Positions 8,081 through 16,461 of a stretch of 64,000 bases of DNA are shown piece by piece (the stretch's first letter is position 1; each line of letters begins with the position of its first letter). The stretch is from Simiduia curdlanivorans. Lineage in GTDB: Bacteria; Pseudomonadota; Gammaproteobacteria; Pseudomonadales; Cellvibrionaceae. The stretch spans positions 186,001-250,000 of the forward strand of contig NZ_JAUFQG010000004.1 of the NCBI RefSeq assembly GCF_030409605.1, written 5' to 3'. The notes below the pieces were generated by a model, which was given only the letters and a program-made list of their open reading frames with translations, did no database searches and was not told the origin of the DNA. The position numbers were made by a program, and so were the translations under genes.

Positions 8081-9565
8081 TCAGGGCGCAAGAGTACACC
8101 CAGCGGCCTGCTGTTCTGGCCGATAGACGCCAACATTGGGGTGCCCGGCATCCTTTAAATGCTCGGCGTGCAATTGGCTCATCACCCCTTTATCGCAATA
8201 CAACAGGTATTGACGGCTGGGGTCGAGCCCAGCAAAGCGGGTATTTAGGCTGAAGAAGGGTATTTTTTGCACCTCGACATTAGCCAAGCGCAGCGGCCGC
8301 AACTCTTCTTCGTTGGGATGACGGATATCGATCACCACGCTGGCGCTGGCGTCGGCAACCACATCCACCTTGACCACCGTTGCCTCTAAATCAGCCACCA
8401 CATCTTGAATAAACTGCGTTTTGCGGGTACTGATCGCCTGCTCCAGCACGTCAAAATCAAACTTTGCCTCGGCCGCGAGAACCTTGTCCATTTTGGCTTT
8501 GGTGGTCGGTTTAACCGAGATAACGCCGCAATACTCAGGCATGGACGCGGCAAAGTCTTCGGTGCCTATGGCGCGGGAGATATCGATAATATCGCCCTTG
8601 TCCATCACGATCAGCGGGCGCAGTACTAGGGTATCGGTGACCGCATCGATCGCCGCTAAATTCGGCAGGGTTTGACTCGATACCTGCGCCACCGCCTCGC
8701 CCGTGACCAGCGCCTGAATGTCCAGCTCCGCCGCCACCTTGCTCGCCGCGCGCAACATCATGCGCTTGAGCACAACCCCCATGTAGGAGTTGTCTACGTT
8801 TTGTAAAATTTCGCTGATGACGCCTTCGAAGGGCACAGAGACAAATTTAACCGGGTGCGACGAGCCGTATTTATTCCACAGAAAGAAAGCCACTTCCTTC
8901 ACCCCTAACTCGTGCGCTCTACCGCCCAAATTAAAGAAGCAATAGTGGGTGCGAATGCCGCGCTTGATCATCAAATAGCTGGCAACGGTGGAGTCAAATC
9001 CGCCGGAGATCAAAGACAACACCCCCTCTTGCGAGCCGATGGGGAAGCCACCCAGCCCTGGGGTTTGCTCCTCGATGACGTATAAGTTGTCGTCGCGAAT
9101 TTCGATTTTAACGACCACATCGGGATTTTTTAATTTCACACCCTTTGCGCCGGAGTGCTGATTCAAACCACCGCCGACATAGCGCTCCACGTCGATAGAG
9201 GAAAACTCGTGGCTGCCGGTGCGCTTGGCGCGCACGCAAAAGGTTTTGCCTTCCAGTAAGGGGCCCCACACCGACAAGGTTTTCTCGAACACATCGTGCA
9301 TATCGCCGAGCGGAAAAGGCTGCACGCGCACGAAGTTAGCAATGCCGGGGGTGCGCGCCAGAACATCGCTGATGCGGGCCGACAGCAATTCGTCGTTGCC
9401 AGGCGCCAGTACTTCGATCTTTTCCCAATCCCGCTCTACCTTAATACCCGTATCCACCTGCACCAATTGGGAGCGCAGGTTATCGCGCAACTGTTTGATG
9501 AAGCGCTTGCGCACTGGCGGGCTTTTAATGGTTATTTCAGGGAATAGTTTGACGATAAAATGCAT
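8081..9565 (-). CDS. thiI: tRNA 4-thiouridine synthase ThiI with rhodanese domain
   Basis: ThiI adenylates U8 of tRNA and inserts sulphur; in enterobacteria it also supplies sulphur for the thiazole of thiamine. The 494 residues comprise an N-terminal ferredoxin-like/THUMP region (about 1-165), a PP-loop ATPase with SGGFDST at 187-193, and a C-terminal rhodanese domain (about 400-494). The persulphide cysteine is expected at Cys457 in LLYCDKGVMS. The partner cysteine is in MPEYCGVIS near 345, matching the Cys344/Cys456 pair of E. coli. It is a monocistronic gene divergent from glnA. Confidence 0.95.
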   Translation of the reverse strand: MHFIVKLFPEITIKSPPVRKRFIKQLRDNLRSQLVQVDTGIKVERDWEKIEVLAPGNDELLSARISDVLARTPGIANFVRVQPFPLGDMHDVFEKTLSVWGPLLEGKTFCVRAKRTGSHEFSSIDVERYVGGGLNQHSGAKGVKLKNPDVVVKIEIRDDNLYVIEEQTPGLGGFPIGSQEGVLSLISGGFDSTVASYLMIKRGIRTHYCFFNLGGRAHELGVKEVAFFLWNKYGSSHPVKFVSVPFEGVISEILQNVDNSYMGVVLKRMMLRAASKVAAELDIQALVTGEAVAQVSSQTLPNLAAIDAVTDTLVLRPLIVMDKGDIIDISRAIGTEDFAASMPEYCGVISVKPTTKAKMDKVLAAEAKFDFDVLEQAISTRKTQFIQDVVADLEATVVKVDVVADASASVVIDIRHPNEEELRPLRLANVEVQKIPFFSLNTRFAGLDPSRQYLLYCDKGVMSQLHAEHLKDAGHPNVGVYRPEQQAAGCTLAP

Positions 9566-9618
9566 GGAGTCTCCACGCCACCCATCATGGTGGTGGCCTA
9601 AGTTTTTACGGGGTGCGC

Positions 9619-9624
9619 ATTATA
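9619..9624 (-). promoter_or_regulatory. Putative -10 box for thiI
   Basis: TATAAT followed by GCGC on the minus strand, about 55 bases upstream of the thiI ATG. No convincing -35 is visible. The same TATAATGCGC arrangement is seen upstream of typA. Confidence 0.4.
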
Positions 9625-9679
9625 CATAGGCGCGACACATCGACTAAACACTCATTTTGCAACACTCAAACACCCGGAA

Positions 9680-9696
9680 AGCACCATTAAGGTGCA
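9680..9696. promoter_or_regulatory. NtrC enhancer site 1 upstream of glnA
   Basis: GCACC-ATTAA-GGTGC within a near-perfect match to the NtrC consensus (TGCACC, five bases, GGTGCA). Its centre at 9688 is about 137 bases upstream of the predicted start of transcription from the sigma-54 promoter. Confidence 0.8.
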
Positions 9697-9709
9697 CACC
9701 AAAATATGG

Positions 9710-9726
9710 CGCACCAAAAAGGGTCG
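9710..9726. promoter_or_regulatory. NtrC enhancer site 2 (weaker) upstream of glnA
   Basis: GCACC-AAAAA-GGGTC, a good left and degenerate right half-site. It is centred at 9718, 30 bases (three helical turns) from site 1 and about 107 bases upstream of the predicted start. E. coli glnA has NtrC sites near -108 and -140, so the geometry supports this site despite its weak right arm. Confidence 0.6.
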
Positions 9727-9798
9727 AAAAACACATCAACCTCGCTCCGACTTCACGCTGACAGCCTTATAAACTGGCACTTTAATCCAAAACAGTTT

Positions 9799-9814
9799 TG
9801 GCATATATTTTGCC
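9799..9814 (+). promoter_or_regulatory. Sigma-54 promoter of glnA
   Basis: TGGCAT-ATATT-TTGCC: the -24 GG and -12 GC are separated by exactly ten bases, as sigma-54 requires. Transcription would begin near 9825, leaving a leader of about 110 bases before the glnA ATG. The stretch 9566-9934 is otherwise occupied only by this promoter, the two NtrC sites and the thiI promoter. Confidence 0.8.
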
Positions 9815-9934
9815 ACTCCTGAATAACCCTTCATCGGCGCCCTAGACTGCACAGGCCAGATGACAGCGAAAGTTAGAAGGGCGCGACGCAACAAACAACT
9901 TATTTCAACCGGTTCTGACAACTCGGAGGCATCC

Positions 9935-11335
9935 ATGTCAAAAACTCTAGACCTGATCAAAGAACACGAAGCCAAATGGATCGACTTGCGCTTCACCGAT
10001 ACTCGCGGCAAAGAGCAGCACGTTACCTACCCATCTAACTGCGTAAACGACTCTTTCTTCGAAGACGGTAAAATGTTCGACGGCTCTTCCATCTCTGGCT
10101 GGAAAGGCATTAACGAATCCGACATGATTTTGATGCCCGATGACGAAACAGCCGTACTGGACCCCTTCTACGAAGAAGCCACTATTAACATTCGCTGTAA
10201 CATCGTTGAGCCATCAACCATGCAAGGCTACGACCGCGACCCACGCTCTATCGGCCTGCGCGCCGAGCAGTACCTGGCGTCAACCGGTTTAGGCGATACC
10301 GCTTTGTTCGGCCCAGAGCCCGAGTTCTTCATCTTCGATAGCGTACATTTCAACAGCTCAATGGGCGGCGCTTTCTACAAAATCAAATCTGAAGAAGCAG
10401 CTTGGTCTTCAGGCGACGACGTTGAAGGCAAACACGGCCATAGCCCACGCGTTAAAGGCGGTTACTTCCCCGTTGCACCGGTAGACAGCCTGCACGACAT
10501 CCGCGGCGCTATGTGTAATGCCATGGAAGCCATGGGCCTTGAGATTGAAATTCACCACCACGAAGTGGCCAACGCTGGCCAGTGTGAAATTGGTGTAGGT
10601 GCCAACACCCTGGTTAAGAAAGCTGACGAAGTGCAAATTTTAAAGTACTGCGTGCACAACATTGCGCACGCCTACGGCAAAACCGCGACCTTCATGCCTA
10701 AGCCTCTGATCGGCGACAACGGCTCTGGCATGCACGTGCACCAGTCTTTCTCCAAGAACGGCAAGAACCAGTTTGCCGGCGACGCTTATGCTGGCCTGTC
10801 TGAAACTGCCCTTTACTATGTTGGCGGTATCATCAAGCACGCGAAAGCATTGAACGCCTTCTGTAACGCCTCAACCAACTCTTACAAGCGTTTGGTTCCA
10901 GGTTTCGAAGCCCCAGTCATGCTGGCTTACTCGGCGCGCAACCGCTCTGCATCCATCCGCATTCCTTACGTTGTGGGCGAAAAAGCCAAGCGTATCGAAA
11001 CTCGCTTCCCAGACCCAACGGCCAACCCTTACCTGTGCTTCGCGGCACTGTTGATGGCGGGTATCGACGGCGTGCAGAACAAGATTCACCCAGGCGATGC
11101 TGCCACTAAAGATCTATACGATCTGCCACCAGAAGAAGAAGCTGAAATTCCAACTGTTTGTTCAAGCTTGGAAGAAGCCTTGGCAGCACTGGATGCAGAC
11201 CGCGAGTTCTTAACCCGCGGCGGCGTTTTCTCCGACGATTTCATCGATTCTTACATCGAACTGAAAGAAGCAGAGATTCAGAAGATCAACATGACCCCAC
11301 ACCCAGTAGAATTCGAACTCTACTACTCTGTGTAA
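9935..11335 (+). CDS. glnA: Glutamine synthetase, type I
   Basis: GlnA makes glutamine from glutamate, ammonia and ATP and is the main ammonia-assimilating enzyme. The ATG at 9935 has a CGGAGG ribosome-binding site 5 bases upstream and gives 466 residues (E. coli 469). Visible motifs are FDGSSISGW in the beta-grasp domain, the ATP/metal-binding region GPEPEFFIFD, the glutamate-site segment SGMHVHQS, and the adenylylation loop LYDLPPEE with Tyr395. The enzyme should therefore be a dodecamer controlled by adenylylation. The frame is open 25 codons further upstream, but that extension is not family-like. Expression is expected to be NtrC/sigma-54 dependent, with ntrBC encoded just downstream. 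Confidence 0.97.
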   Translation: MSKTLDLIKEHEAKWIDLRFTDTRGKEQHVTYPSNCVNDSFFEDGKMFDGSSISGWKGINESDMILMPDDETAVLDPFYEEATINIRCNIVEPSTMQGYDRDPRSIGLRAEQYLASTGLGDTALFGPEPEFFIFDSVHFNSSMGGAFYKIKSEEAAWSSGDDVEGKHGHSPRVKGGYFPVAPVDSLHDIRGAMCNAMEAMGLEIEIHHHEVANAGQCEIGVGANTLVKKADEVQILKYCVHNIAHAYGKTATFMPKPLIGDNGSGMHVHQSFSKNGKNQFAGDAYAGLSETALYYVGGIIKHAKALNAFCNASTNSYKRLVPGFEAPVMLAYSARNRSASIRIPYVVGEKAKRIETRFPDPTANPYLCFAALLMAGIDGVQNKIHPGDAATKDLYDLPPEEEAEIPTVCSSLEEALAALDADREFLTRGGVFSDDFIDSYIELKEAEIQKINMTPHPVEFELYYSV

Positions 11336-11409
11336 GGTTAGATTTACGACCGCCACGGAAGGCGGAAGTGTCAGACCAGCAGGAGCACCATCTGACCCGC
11401 TCGACTCGG

Positions 11410-11441
11410 GGCTCGCAAGGAAACTTGCGGGCCTTTTGTTT
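11410..11441 (+). terminator. Intrinsic terminator of glnA
   Basis: GGCTCGCAAG-GAAA-CTTGCGGGCC hairpin (ten pairs with one G-T, GNRA-type loop) followed by TTTTGTTT. It should separate high glnA expression from ntrBC. Confidence 0.9.
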
Positions 11442-11485
11442 GTCTGAGGTATACTGAAAATCTTCGTGATCAGGGGAAGATAAAC

Positions 11486-12013
11486 ATGAAATTACTCATC
11501 GCCGCCGCCATCGCACTCAGCATGAGCGCCATCGCCATGGCTCAGGTCTATAAAACCACCGATGAAAACGGTAGAACTGTGTACACCGACAGGCCCAGCG
11601 ACGACGCTGAAAGTGTCGAGATGCGCGAGATTAATACCGCACCGCCCATCAGCGCCCGCCCGAATACACGCCAATCTAAAGCTGAAAAACCAGCACTCGA
11701 CTACCGGGTGCACATCACCTCGCCCGAAAATGAAACCTACCTAACGCCCGGCGAACGCAACCTCACCGTCGCCTTCATGGTCAACCAACCGCTGGTCGAC
11801 GGGGTGCGTGCGCAACTGCTGTCCAACGGCAGCCCCGTGGGCAGCAGCACCACCGGCTCGAGTATCACACTGCCCGAGGTTGAGCGCGGCGAGCACCAGG
11901 TCAGCGTTATTATTTACGACAGCGAGGATCAGATACTCGCCGAGTCGGCGCCCATCACTGTGTATTCTCACCGAACCACAGTTCCAAAGGCCAAACCCAA
12001 GTCCGGTAACTAG
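11486..12013 (+). CDS. DUF4124-domain periplasmic protein
   Basis: A 175-residue secreted protein with a signal peptide (about 1-19, ending AIAMA) and an immediate DUF4124 domain: QVYKTTDENGRTVYTDRPSD. The remainder (about 70-160) looks like a single beta-sandwich domain (HITSPENETYLTP onwards). A GGGGAAG ribosome-binding site precedes the ATG. DUF4124 proteins of unknown function often sit between glnA and ntrB in Pseudomonas-like genomes, as here. The gene is bracketed by two terminators, so it is probably expressed on its own. No enzymatic residues are recognisable. Confidence 0.8.
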   Translation: MKLLIAAAIALSMSAIAMAQVYKTTDENGRTVYTDRPSDDAESVEMREINTAPPISARPNTRQSKAEKPALDYRVHITSPENETYLTPGERNLTVAFMVNQPLVDGVRAQLLSNGSPVGSSTTGSSITLPEVERGEHQVSVIIYDSEDQILAESAPITVYSHRTTVPKAKPKSGN

Positions 12014-12044
12014 CCGGCGCCCGCACTGGCACCAAAAGAAACCC

Positions 12045-12084
12045 AAAAAAAACCTAGCGCACCAAACTGGTGCGCTAGGTTTTT
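12045..12084. terminator. Intrinsic terminator after the DUF4124 gene
   Basis: A 14-bp perfect stem (AACCTAGCGCACCA with TGGTGCGCTAGGTT) around an AAC loop, preceded by eight A and followed by five T. Strong and possibly active in both directions. Confidence 0.92.
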
Positions 12085-12213
12085 CTGCGTTAGGCTCAAA
12101 GCGCCAAAAAGGTGAGTGCCGAACCACCTTTGCCCCTTCATTAACCTTTTACTAACTTGGTTTGGTTTTTGCAGGGTAGATCACTTCTGCCCGAGGGCAT
12201 TAAAGGTGGAGCC

Positions 12214-13305
12214 GTGACCAAATCCGAATTGTCTTTTATAACGCTACTCGACAACCTCAATACGGCCGTGGTGGTGACAGACACCAACCTACGCATTCAA
12301 TACATCAACCCAGCGGCGGAAGTGCTGTTAGCGGTAAGTGGCGAAAGGGTTGAAGGCGCGCAATTGGTTAACTTCGTGCACGAATCGGAAGCGGCGCTGA
12401 AAGATTTGCAGGAAGCCCTGAGCGAACAACACCAATTTACCCGCCGTCGAGCTGAATGGACGCTGGGCAGCGGCACCCACTTAACGGTGGATTATACGGT
12501 CACGCCCATTAACCACCCGGTTGGCCTGCTGATAGAAATTCAGCCACTGGATCGCCTACTACGTATTTCGCGCGAAGAGGCGATTTTGTCGGCCCAGGAC
12601 ACCAGCCGCAACCTCGTGCGTGGCATGGCGCACGAAATTAAGAACCCGCTCGGCGGCATCCGCGGTGCGGCACAATTGCTCGCGCGCGAGCTGGAAGACG
12701 GCGATCTGAAGGAATACACACAGGTCATCATCGACGAGGCCGACCGGCTGCGCAATTTGGTCGATCGCATGCTCGGGCCGCGTCAACCACCCACCTTTGC
12801 CCCTATTAATATCCATCAAGTACTCGAGCGCGTCTGCGTGCTGGTGGGGGTGGAAAGTGGCGGCAGGGTCGCCATCAGCCGCGACTACGATCCCAGCATT
12901 CCAGACCTGCCTGGCGATGCCGAGCAACTCGTACAAGCCACCCTCAATGTGGTGCGCAACGCCATGCAGGCCTTGCAAGAGAACAACGTGACGGACGGCC
13001 ATATCGCCTTGCGCACGCGTATCCAACGCCAATTTACCATTGGCCGCAGCCATCACAATTTAATTTGCCGCATCGATGTGATCGACAATGGCCCCGGCAT
13101 TGCACCGGAAATTATCGAAGACATTTTTTACCCGATGATCTCAGGTCGGGCCGAAGGTACGGGGCTCGGTCTCGCCATTGCACTGCAGTTAATCAACCAG
13201 CATCACGGCTTAATCGAATGCGAGAGCCGGCCAGGCCAAACCCAATTCACAATCTATATCCCAATGGAACAACCAAAAGCGGAACAGCCCAATGCAAAAA
13301 ACTAA
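12214..13305 (+). CDS. glnL: Nitrogen regulation sensor kinase NtrB
   Basis: NtrB phosphorylates NtrC when glutamine is low and dephosphorylates it when PII signals sufficiency. The GTG start at 12214 has AGGTGG upstream and gives 363 residues, the usual length. An in-frame start 19 codons further upstream would add an unrelated tail. Domains are an N-terminal PAS (about 5-110, NTAVVVTDTNLRIQYINPAA), a HisKA helix with His140 in MAHEIKNPLGG, and a C-terminal ATPase with DNGPGIA and GTGLGLAIALQL. It is soluble, with no membrane segment. The 3' end overlaps ntrC by 14 bases. Confidence 0.95.
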   Translation: MTKSELSFITLLDNLNTAVVVTDTNLRIQYINPAAEVLLAVSGERVEGAQLVNFVHESEAALKDLQEALSEQHQFTRRRAEWTLGSGTHLTVDYTVTPINHPVGLLIEIQPLDRLLRISREEAILSAQDTSRNLVRGMAHEIKNPLGGIRGAAQLLARELEDGDLKEYTQVIIDEADRLRNLVDRMLGPRQPPTFAPINIHQVLERVCVLVGVESGGRVAISRDYDPSIPDLPGDAEQLVQATLNVVRNAMQALQENNVTDGHIALRTRIQRQFTIGRSHHNLICRIDVIDNGPGIAPEIIEDIFYPMISGRAEGTGLGLAIALQLINQHHGLIECESRPGQTQFTIYIPMEQPKAEQPNAKN

Positions 13306-14731
13306 TCGTGTATGGATCATCGACGACGACCGATCAATCCGCTGGGTGTTGGAAAAATCGCTACAGCAGGCGGGCCTAGAGACGCGCAGTTTCGAGTCCG
13401 GCGAAGGCATCATTGAGCAACTGTCGCGCGACATACCCGACGCTATCGTGAGCGATATTCGCATGCCTGGCATCGATGGCTTGGCGCTGTTAGAAAAGAT
13501 ACATGCGTCTCATCCAGCGGTGCCGGTTATTATTATGACCGCGCACTCAGACCTCGACAGCGCCGTACAAGCCTATCAAGGCGGCGCCTTTGAATACCTG
13601 CCCAAACCCTTTGACGTGGATGAAGCCGTGGCCGTCACCAAGCGAGCACTGGCGCATGCGCAGGAGCAAAAAGCTCAGGCACCGGTGGTTGACGCGGAAG
13701 ATGAAGTGAGCACGGAAATTATTGGCGAAGCGCCGGCCATGCAGGAAGTTTTTCGCGCAATCGGTCGCCTGTCTCAATCCAACATCACCGTGCTGATCAA
13801 TGGCGAATCGGGTACTGGTAAAGAACTCGTGGCCCGAGCACTGCATCGCCATAGCCCAAGAAAACAAGCGCCGTTTATCGCGCTGAATATGGCGGCTATT
13901 CCAAAAGATCTGATTGAATCTGAATTATTCGGCCATGAAAAAGGCGCCTTCACCGGCGCTGGCGGTCAGCGCCAAGGCCGCTTTGAGCAGGCCAACGGCG
14001 GCACCTTATTTCTCGACGAAATTGGCGATATGCCCGCCGACACCCAGACTCGACTTTTACGGGTATTGGCAGACGGCGAATTTTATCGCGTAGGGGGCCA
14101 CACACCGGTAAAAGTGAATGTGCGCATTATTGCAGCCACGCACCAAAACTTAGAAAAGCTGGTGCAGGACCACCGCTTTCGCGAAGATTTATTCCACCGT
14201 CTAAACGTCATCCGCATTCATATTCCAAAGCTCGCCGAACGGCGCGAGGACGTGCCTAAACTGGCGCAATTTTTCCTGCAGAAAGCCGCGCGTGAACTCG
14301 GCGTTGAAGCAAAAACCCTGCAAACCGAAGCGGAAAATGTGCTGTGTAATTTGAATTGGCCGGGCAATGTTCGGCAATTGGAAAACACCTGCCGCTGGAT
14401 TACGGTGATGGCGTCTGGACGCGAAGTGCAAGCCGACGACTTACCGCCAGAACTGTTAGAAGCGCAGGATAAGGGCCTACAAAATAGCGAGTGGGACAAA
14501 GCGCTACGGGCTTGGGCTGATCAAGCGCTAGCGCGCGGCCAACAAGATATTTTAAGCCAGGCGGTGCCGGCCTTTGAACGAGCCCTAATCGAAACGGCGC
14601 TAAAACACACCGCCGGGCGCAAGCGCGACGCGGCAAATCTATTAGGCTGGGGCCGCAACACCCTAACGCGCAAGCTGAAAGAACTGGGCATGAACGACGA
14701 CAGCGCCGACGACAACCAAGAGGAAGATTAA
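13292..14731 (+). CDS. glnG: Nitrogen regulation response regulator NtrC
   Basis: A sigma-54 activator of 479 residues. The receiver domain (1-120) has the acidic pocket DDD at 11-13 and the phospho-acceptor Asp55 in VSDIRMPG. The AAA+ domain (about 140-380) has Walker A GESGTGKE at 171-178 and the sigma-54 contact loop GAFTGA at 218-223. A Fis-type helix-turn-helix closes the chain (GRKRDAANLLGWGRNTLTRKL). It should bind the two sites upstream of glnA and open its sigma-54 promoter. Translation is probably coupled to ntrB. The gene ends convergent with a glycosyltransferase gene, and no clear terminator lies between them. Confidence 0.97.
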   Translation: MQKTNRVWIIDDDRSIRWVLEKSLQQAGLETRSFESGEGIIEQLSRDIPDAIVSDIRMPGIDGLALLEKIHASHPAVPVIIMTAHSDLDSAVQAYQGGAFEYLPKPFDVDEAVAVTKRALAHAQEQKAQAPVVDAEDEVSTEIIGEAPAMQEVFRAIGRLSQSNITVLINGESGTGKELVARALHRHSPRKQAPFIALNMAAIPKDLIESELFGHEKGAFTGAGGQRQGRFEQANGGTLFLDEIGDMPADTQTRLLRVLADGEFYRVGGHTPVKVNVRIIAATHQNLEKLVQDHRFREDLFHRLNVIRIHIPKLAERREDVPKLAQFFLQKAARELGVEAKTLQTEAENVLCNLNWPGNVRQLENTCRWITVMASGREVQADDLPPELLEAQDKGLQNSEWDKALRAWADQALARGQQDILSQAVPAFERALIETALKHTAGRKRDAANLLGWGRNTLTRKLKELGMNDDSADDNQEED

Positions 14732-14760
14732 TCAACCAGCGCGAAGTCAGACTTGGGCGG

Positions 14761-15834
14761 CTAAAGCGCCCAAGCGGTGCCCAAGCGCGAGGCCGCGCTA
14801 CTCTGCTGACTTTCCGTGCTAGCCCATAGGCGATTAGACAAACCTGAGACCGGCTCTCGAGCACCGTCGGCCAACCACTCCACCAATGCCTGCGCCACAT
14901 CGGGGTATTTTATCGGCGCCGGTGCCGGCGCGCGTAAGAAGCGCTTCATCACTCGATCGTCAAATCGGCGCATCACATGGGCACTGGCCAATAGGGTTAG
15001 CGCCTTGGCATTGCACTGCTGCTCAAACTGGCCCTCAAGCGGCTGCACCAACAATTTTTTCCCCAGTGCCAACACCTCTGATGGCAATTCAAAACCCGCG
15101 CCGCACACCACGCCTTCAACCGACATCAAATCCTGCTTAAAACTCGTGCGCGAATAGGGTTTGATGGTGATATTTTCACTGTCGACCACCTCACTCACCG
15201 GCGCATAGTAGATAAAGTGATAATTTGGGTAGCGGCGTAAAAATGCGGTTACACGGGGCACATCGTCAAAGGGTAAATACACCAAATATGACTTCCAACG
15301 CGGCGCGCAGTAGCCTAAGCCCGGCTCTATTATTGGCGGAAGAATTGGCGCCCCGAAGGCATTCCAATGCAATCCAATCTCCACATCGGCCGGGGCAAAA
15401 TTTTTCATAATGGTCTTTGACGCATAGTGAAAAGGTTGTTTGGGTACGGGGTAGTTAAAGGCATACTGATGGCCGATACCGATACACTTTTTACCCTGAA
15501 TTTTCGCCGCCCAGGCCGTCACCGGCTCAAAGTCTGTTAACACCAAATCATAGTTGTGCACGTCGAGGTCTTTGACGTCGCGAATAAAGCGGCCAATATC
15601 CGATTGGCACAAGGTGCGCAGTGCATTTACCCGGCCGTCATCCAACACGAAAGAAAAGCCCCGCCGCGTTCGATAGTGACCAAAGGCTTCTAAACCAAAT
15701 AATTTTTGCCGCTCGCGCCCGCTCAGTAAAACATCGACCTCGAAGCCAATTTTTCGGAGTTTAGGCACTAACACATTGGCGCGCGTGATATGACCATTTC
15801 CCGTCGCCTGAACGCCAAAAAGTACTCTTTTCAT
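14761..15834 (-). CDS. MJ1255/VC2487-type glycosyltransferase
   Basis: A 357-residue soluble protein resembling the TIGR00661 family (MJ1255/VC2487), glycosyltransferase-like with a GT-B fold. The N-terminus MKRVLFGVQATGNGHITRANVLVPKL is the typical nucleotide-sugar transferase glycine-rich start. EFVEG-like donor-site features appear near the C-terminus as GVVCGAGFELPSEVLALGKKLLVQPL. The ATG at 15834 is chosen because the upstream in-frame extension runs through the PAP2 gene. It follows the PAP2 phosphatase gene by 8 bases, so the two are surely cotranscribed. A role in making a lipid-linked or surface glycan is inferred; donor and acceptor are unknown. Confidence 0.8.
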   Translation of the reverse strand: MKRVLFGVQATGNGHITRANVLVPKLRKIGFEVDVLLSGRERQKLFGLEAFGHYRTRRGFSFVLDDGRVNALRTLCQSDIGRFIRDVKDLDVHNYDLVLTDFEPVTAWAAKIQGKKCIGIGHQYAFNYPVPKQPFHYASKTIMKNFAPADVEIGLHWNAFGAPILPPIIEPGLGYCAPRWKSYLVYLPFDDVPRVTAFLRRYPNYHFIYYAPVSEVVDSENITIKPYSRTSFKQDLMSVEGVVCGAGFELPSEVLALGKKLLVQPLEGQFEQQCNAKALTLLASAHVMRRFDDRVMKRFLRAPAPAPIKYPDVAQALVEWLADGAREPVSGLSNRLWASTESQQSSAASRLGTAWAL

Positions 15835-15842
15835 AAAATCAT

Positions 15843-16397
15843 CTAGCCCCAAATACCGATCATCGAAACACTTTGCACCGCCAGCGCCACACAGGCCAAC
15901 CCAAGTAATGCACCGGCGAGAATATCGCCTAGGAAATGCACCCCGAGGGTGACACGCGAGGCGCCGACCAGTACCACATACATGGCCAGCAACGTATTTA
16001 TCTCTAGATAGAAGCAACCCAACAGGCCGGCGAACACAGCGGCGGCAGCGGTATGGCCAGAGGGGAAGCTAAATTCGTCGGCCGGCGATAAGCCGTGCCA
16101 ACAGTCCAGCTGATTAAAGGGGCGGGCGCGTTTGAATGCCCGTTTAAGGCTCATGTATAGCGGTACTTCTAAGCCGAAAGCGATCAAACCAGTGATAAAA
16201 AACTGACCGCCAAATTCAGGCTCTAGTAAGAAAATGGCGATGGCGGAAATAAGATAAAGTGGCCCGTCGGCCAGCGTCGAAATAACCCTCGCCGCCTTCT
16301 GAAACATCGAATGCCGTAAAAAGGCGTTGACCATTAGAAAAAATCTAATGTCTGCATGATTTAGAAACAGCAAGGTATTTTTCATCATGCCTAACAT
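15843..16397 (-). CDS. PAP2-family membrane phosphatase
   Basis: An integral membrane phosphatase of 184 residues with about five hydrophobic segments. The three PAP2 signature motifs are visible: KRAFKRARP at 85-93, PSGHT at 112-116 (catalytic His115), and SRVTLGVHFLGD at 147-158 with the second histidine. Such enzymes remove phosphate from lipid substrates such as undecaprenyl pyrophosphate, phosphatidate or lipid A. Coupling to the downstream glycosyltransferase suggests an isoprenoid- or lipid-linked glycan pathway. The start could also be ATG codon 4 or 5; the ribosome-binding site does not decide. Confidence 0.85.
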   Translation of the reverse strand: MLGMMKNTLLFLNHADIRFFLMVNAFLRHSMFQKAARVISTLADGPLYLISAIAIFLLEPEFGGQFFITGLIAFGLEVPLYMSLKRAFKRARPFNQLDCWHGLSPADEFSFPSGHTAAAAVFAGLLGCFYLEINTLLAMYVVLVGASRVTLGVHFLGDILAGALLGLACVALAVQSVSMIGIWG

Positions 16398-16461
16398 TCT
16401 TGGCTAGGCCCATGACGGCTACATGACAGCGCCATGAAGATTGGATGACAAGCGAGCGGGC

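Noticed and set aside
9612..9640. Partial resemblance to the chromosome dimer resolution site dif (GGTGCGCATTATACAT).
   Set aside because: Only the left arm matches; the right arm does not. The same GCGCATTATA string upstream of typA shows it is a -10 box with GC-rich discriminator read on the minus strand.
10409..11089. Long open frames on the minus strand inside glnA.
   Set aside because: They are opposite-frame shadows of a highly expressed gene with strong codon bias and have no family features.
12157..12213. Upstream start for NtrB, giving MVWFLQGRSLLPEG.
   Set aside because: The segment is not family-like and lacks a ribosome-binding site, while GTG at 12214 has AGGTGG and gives the standard length.
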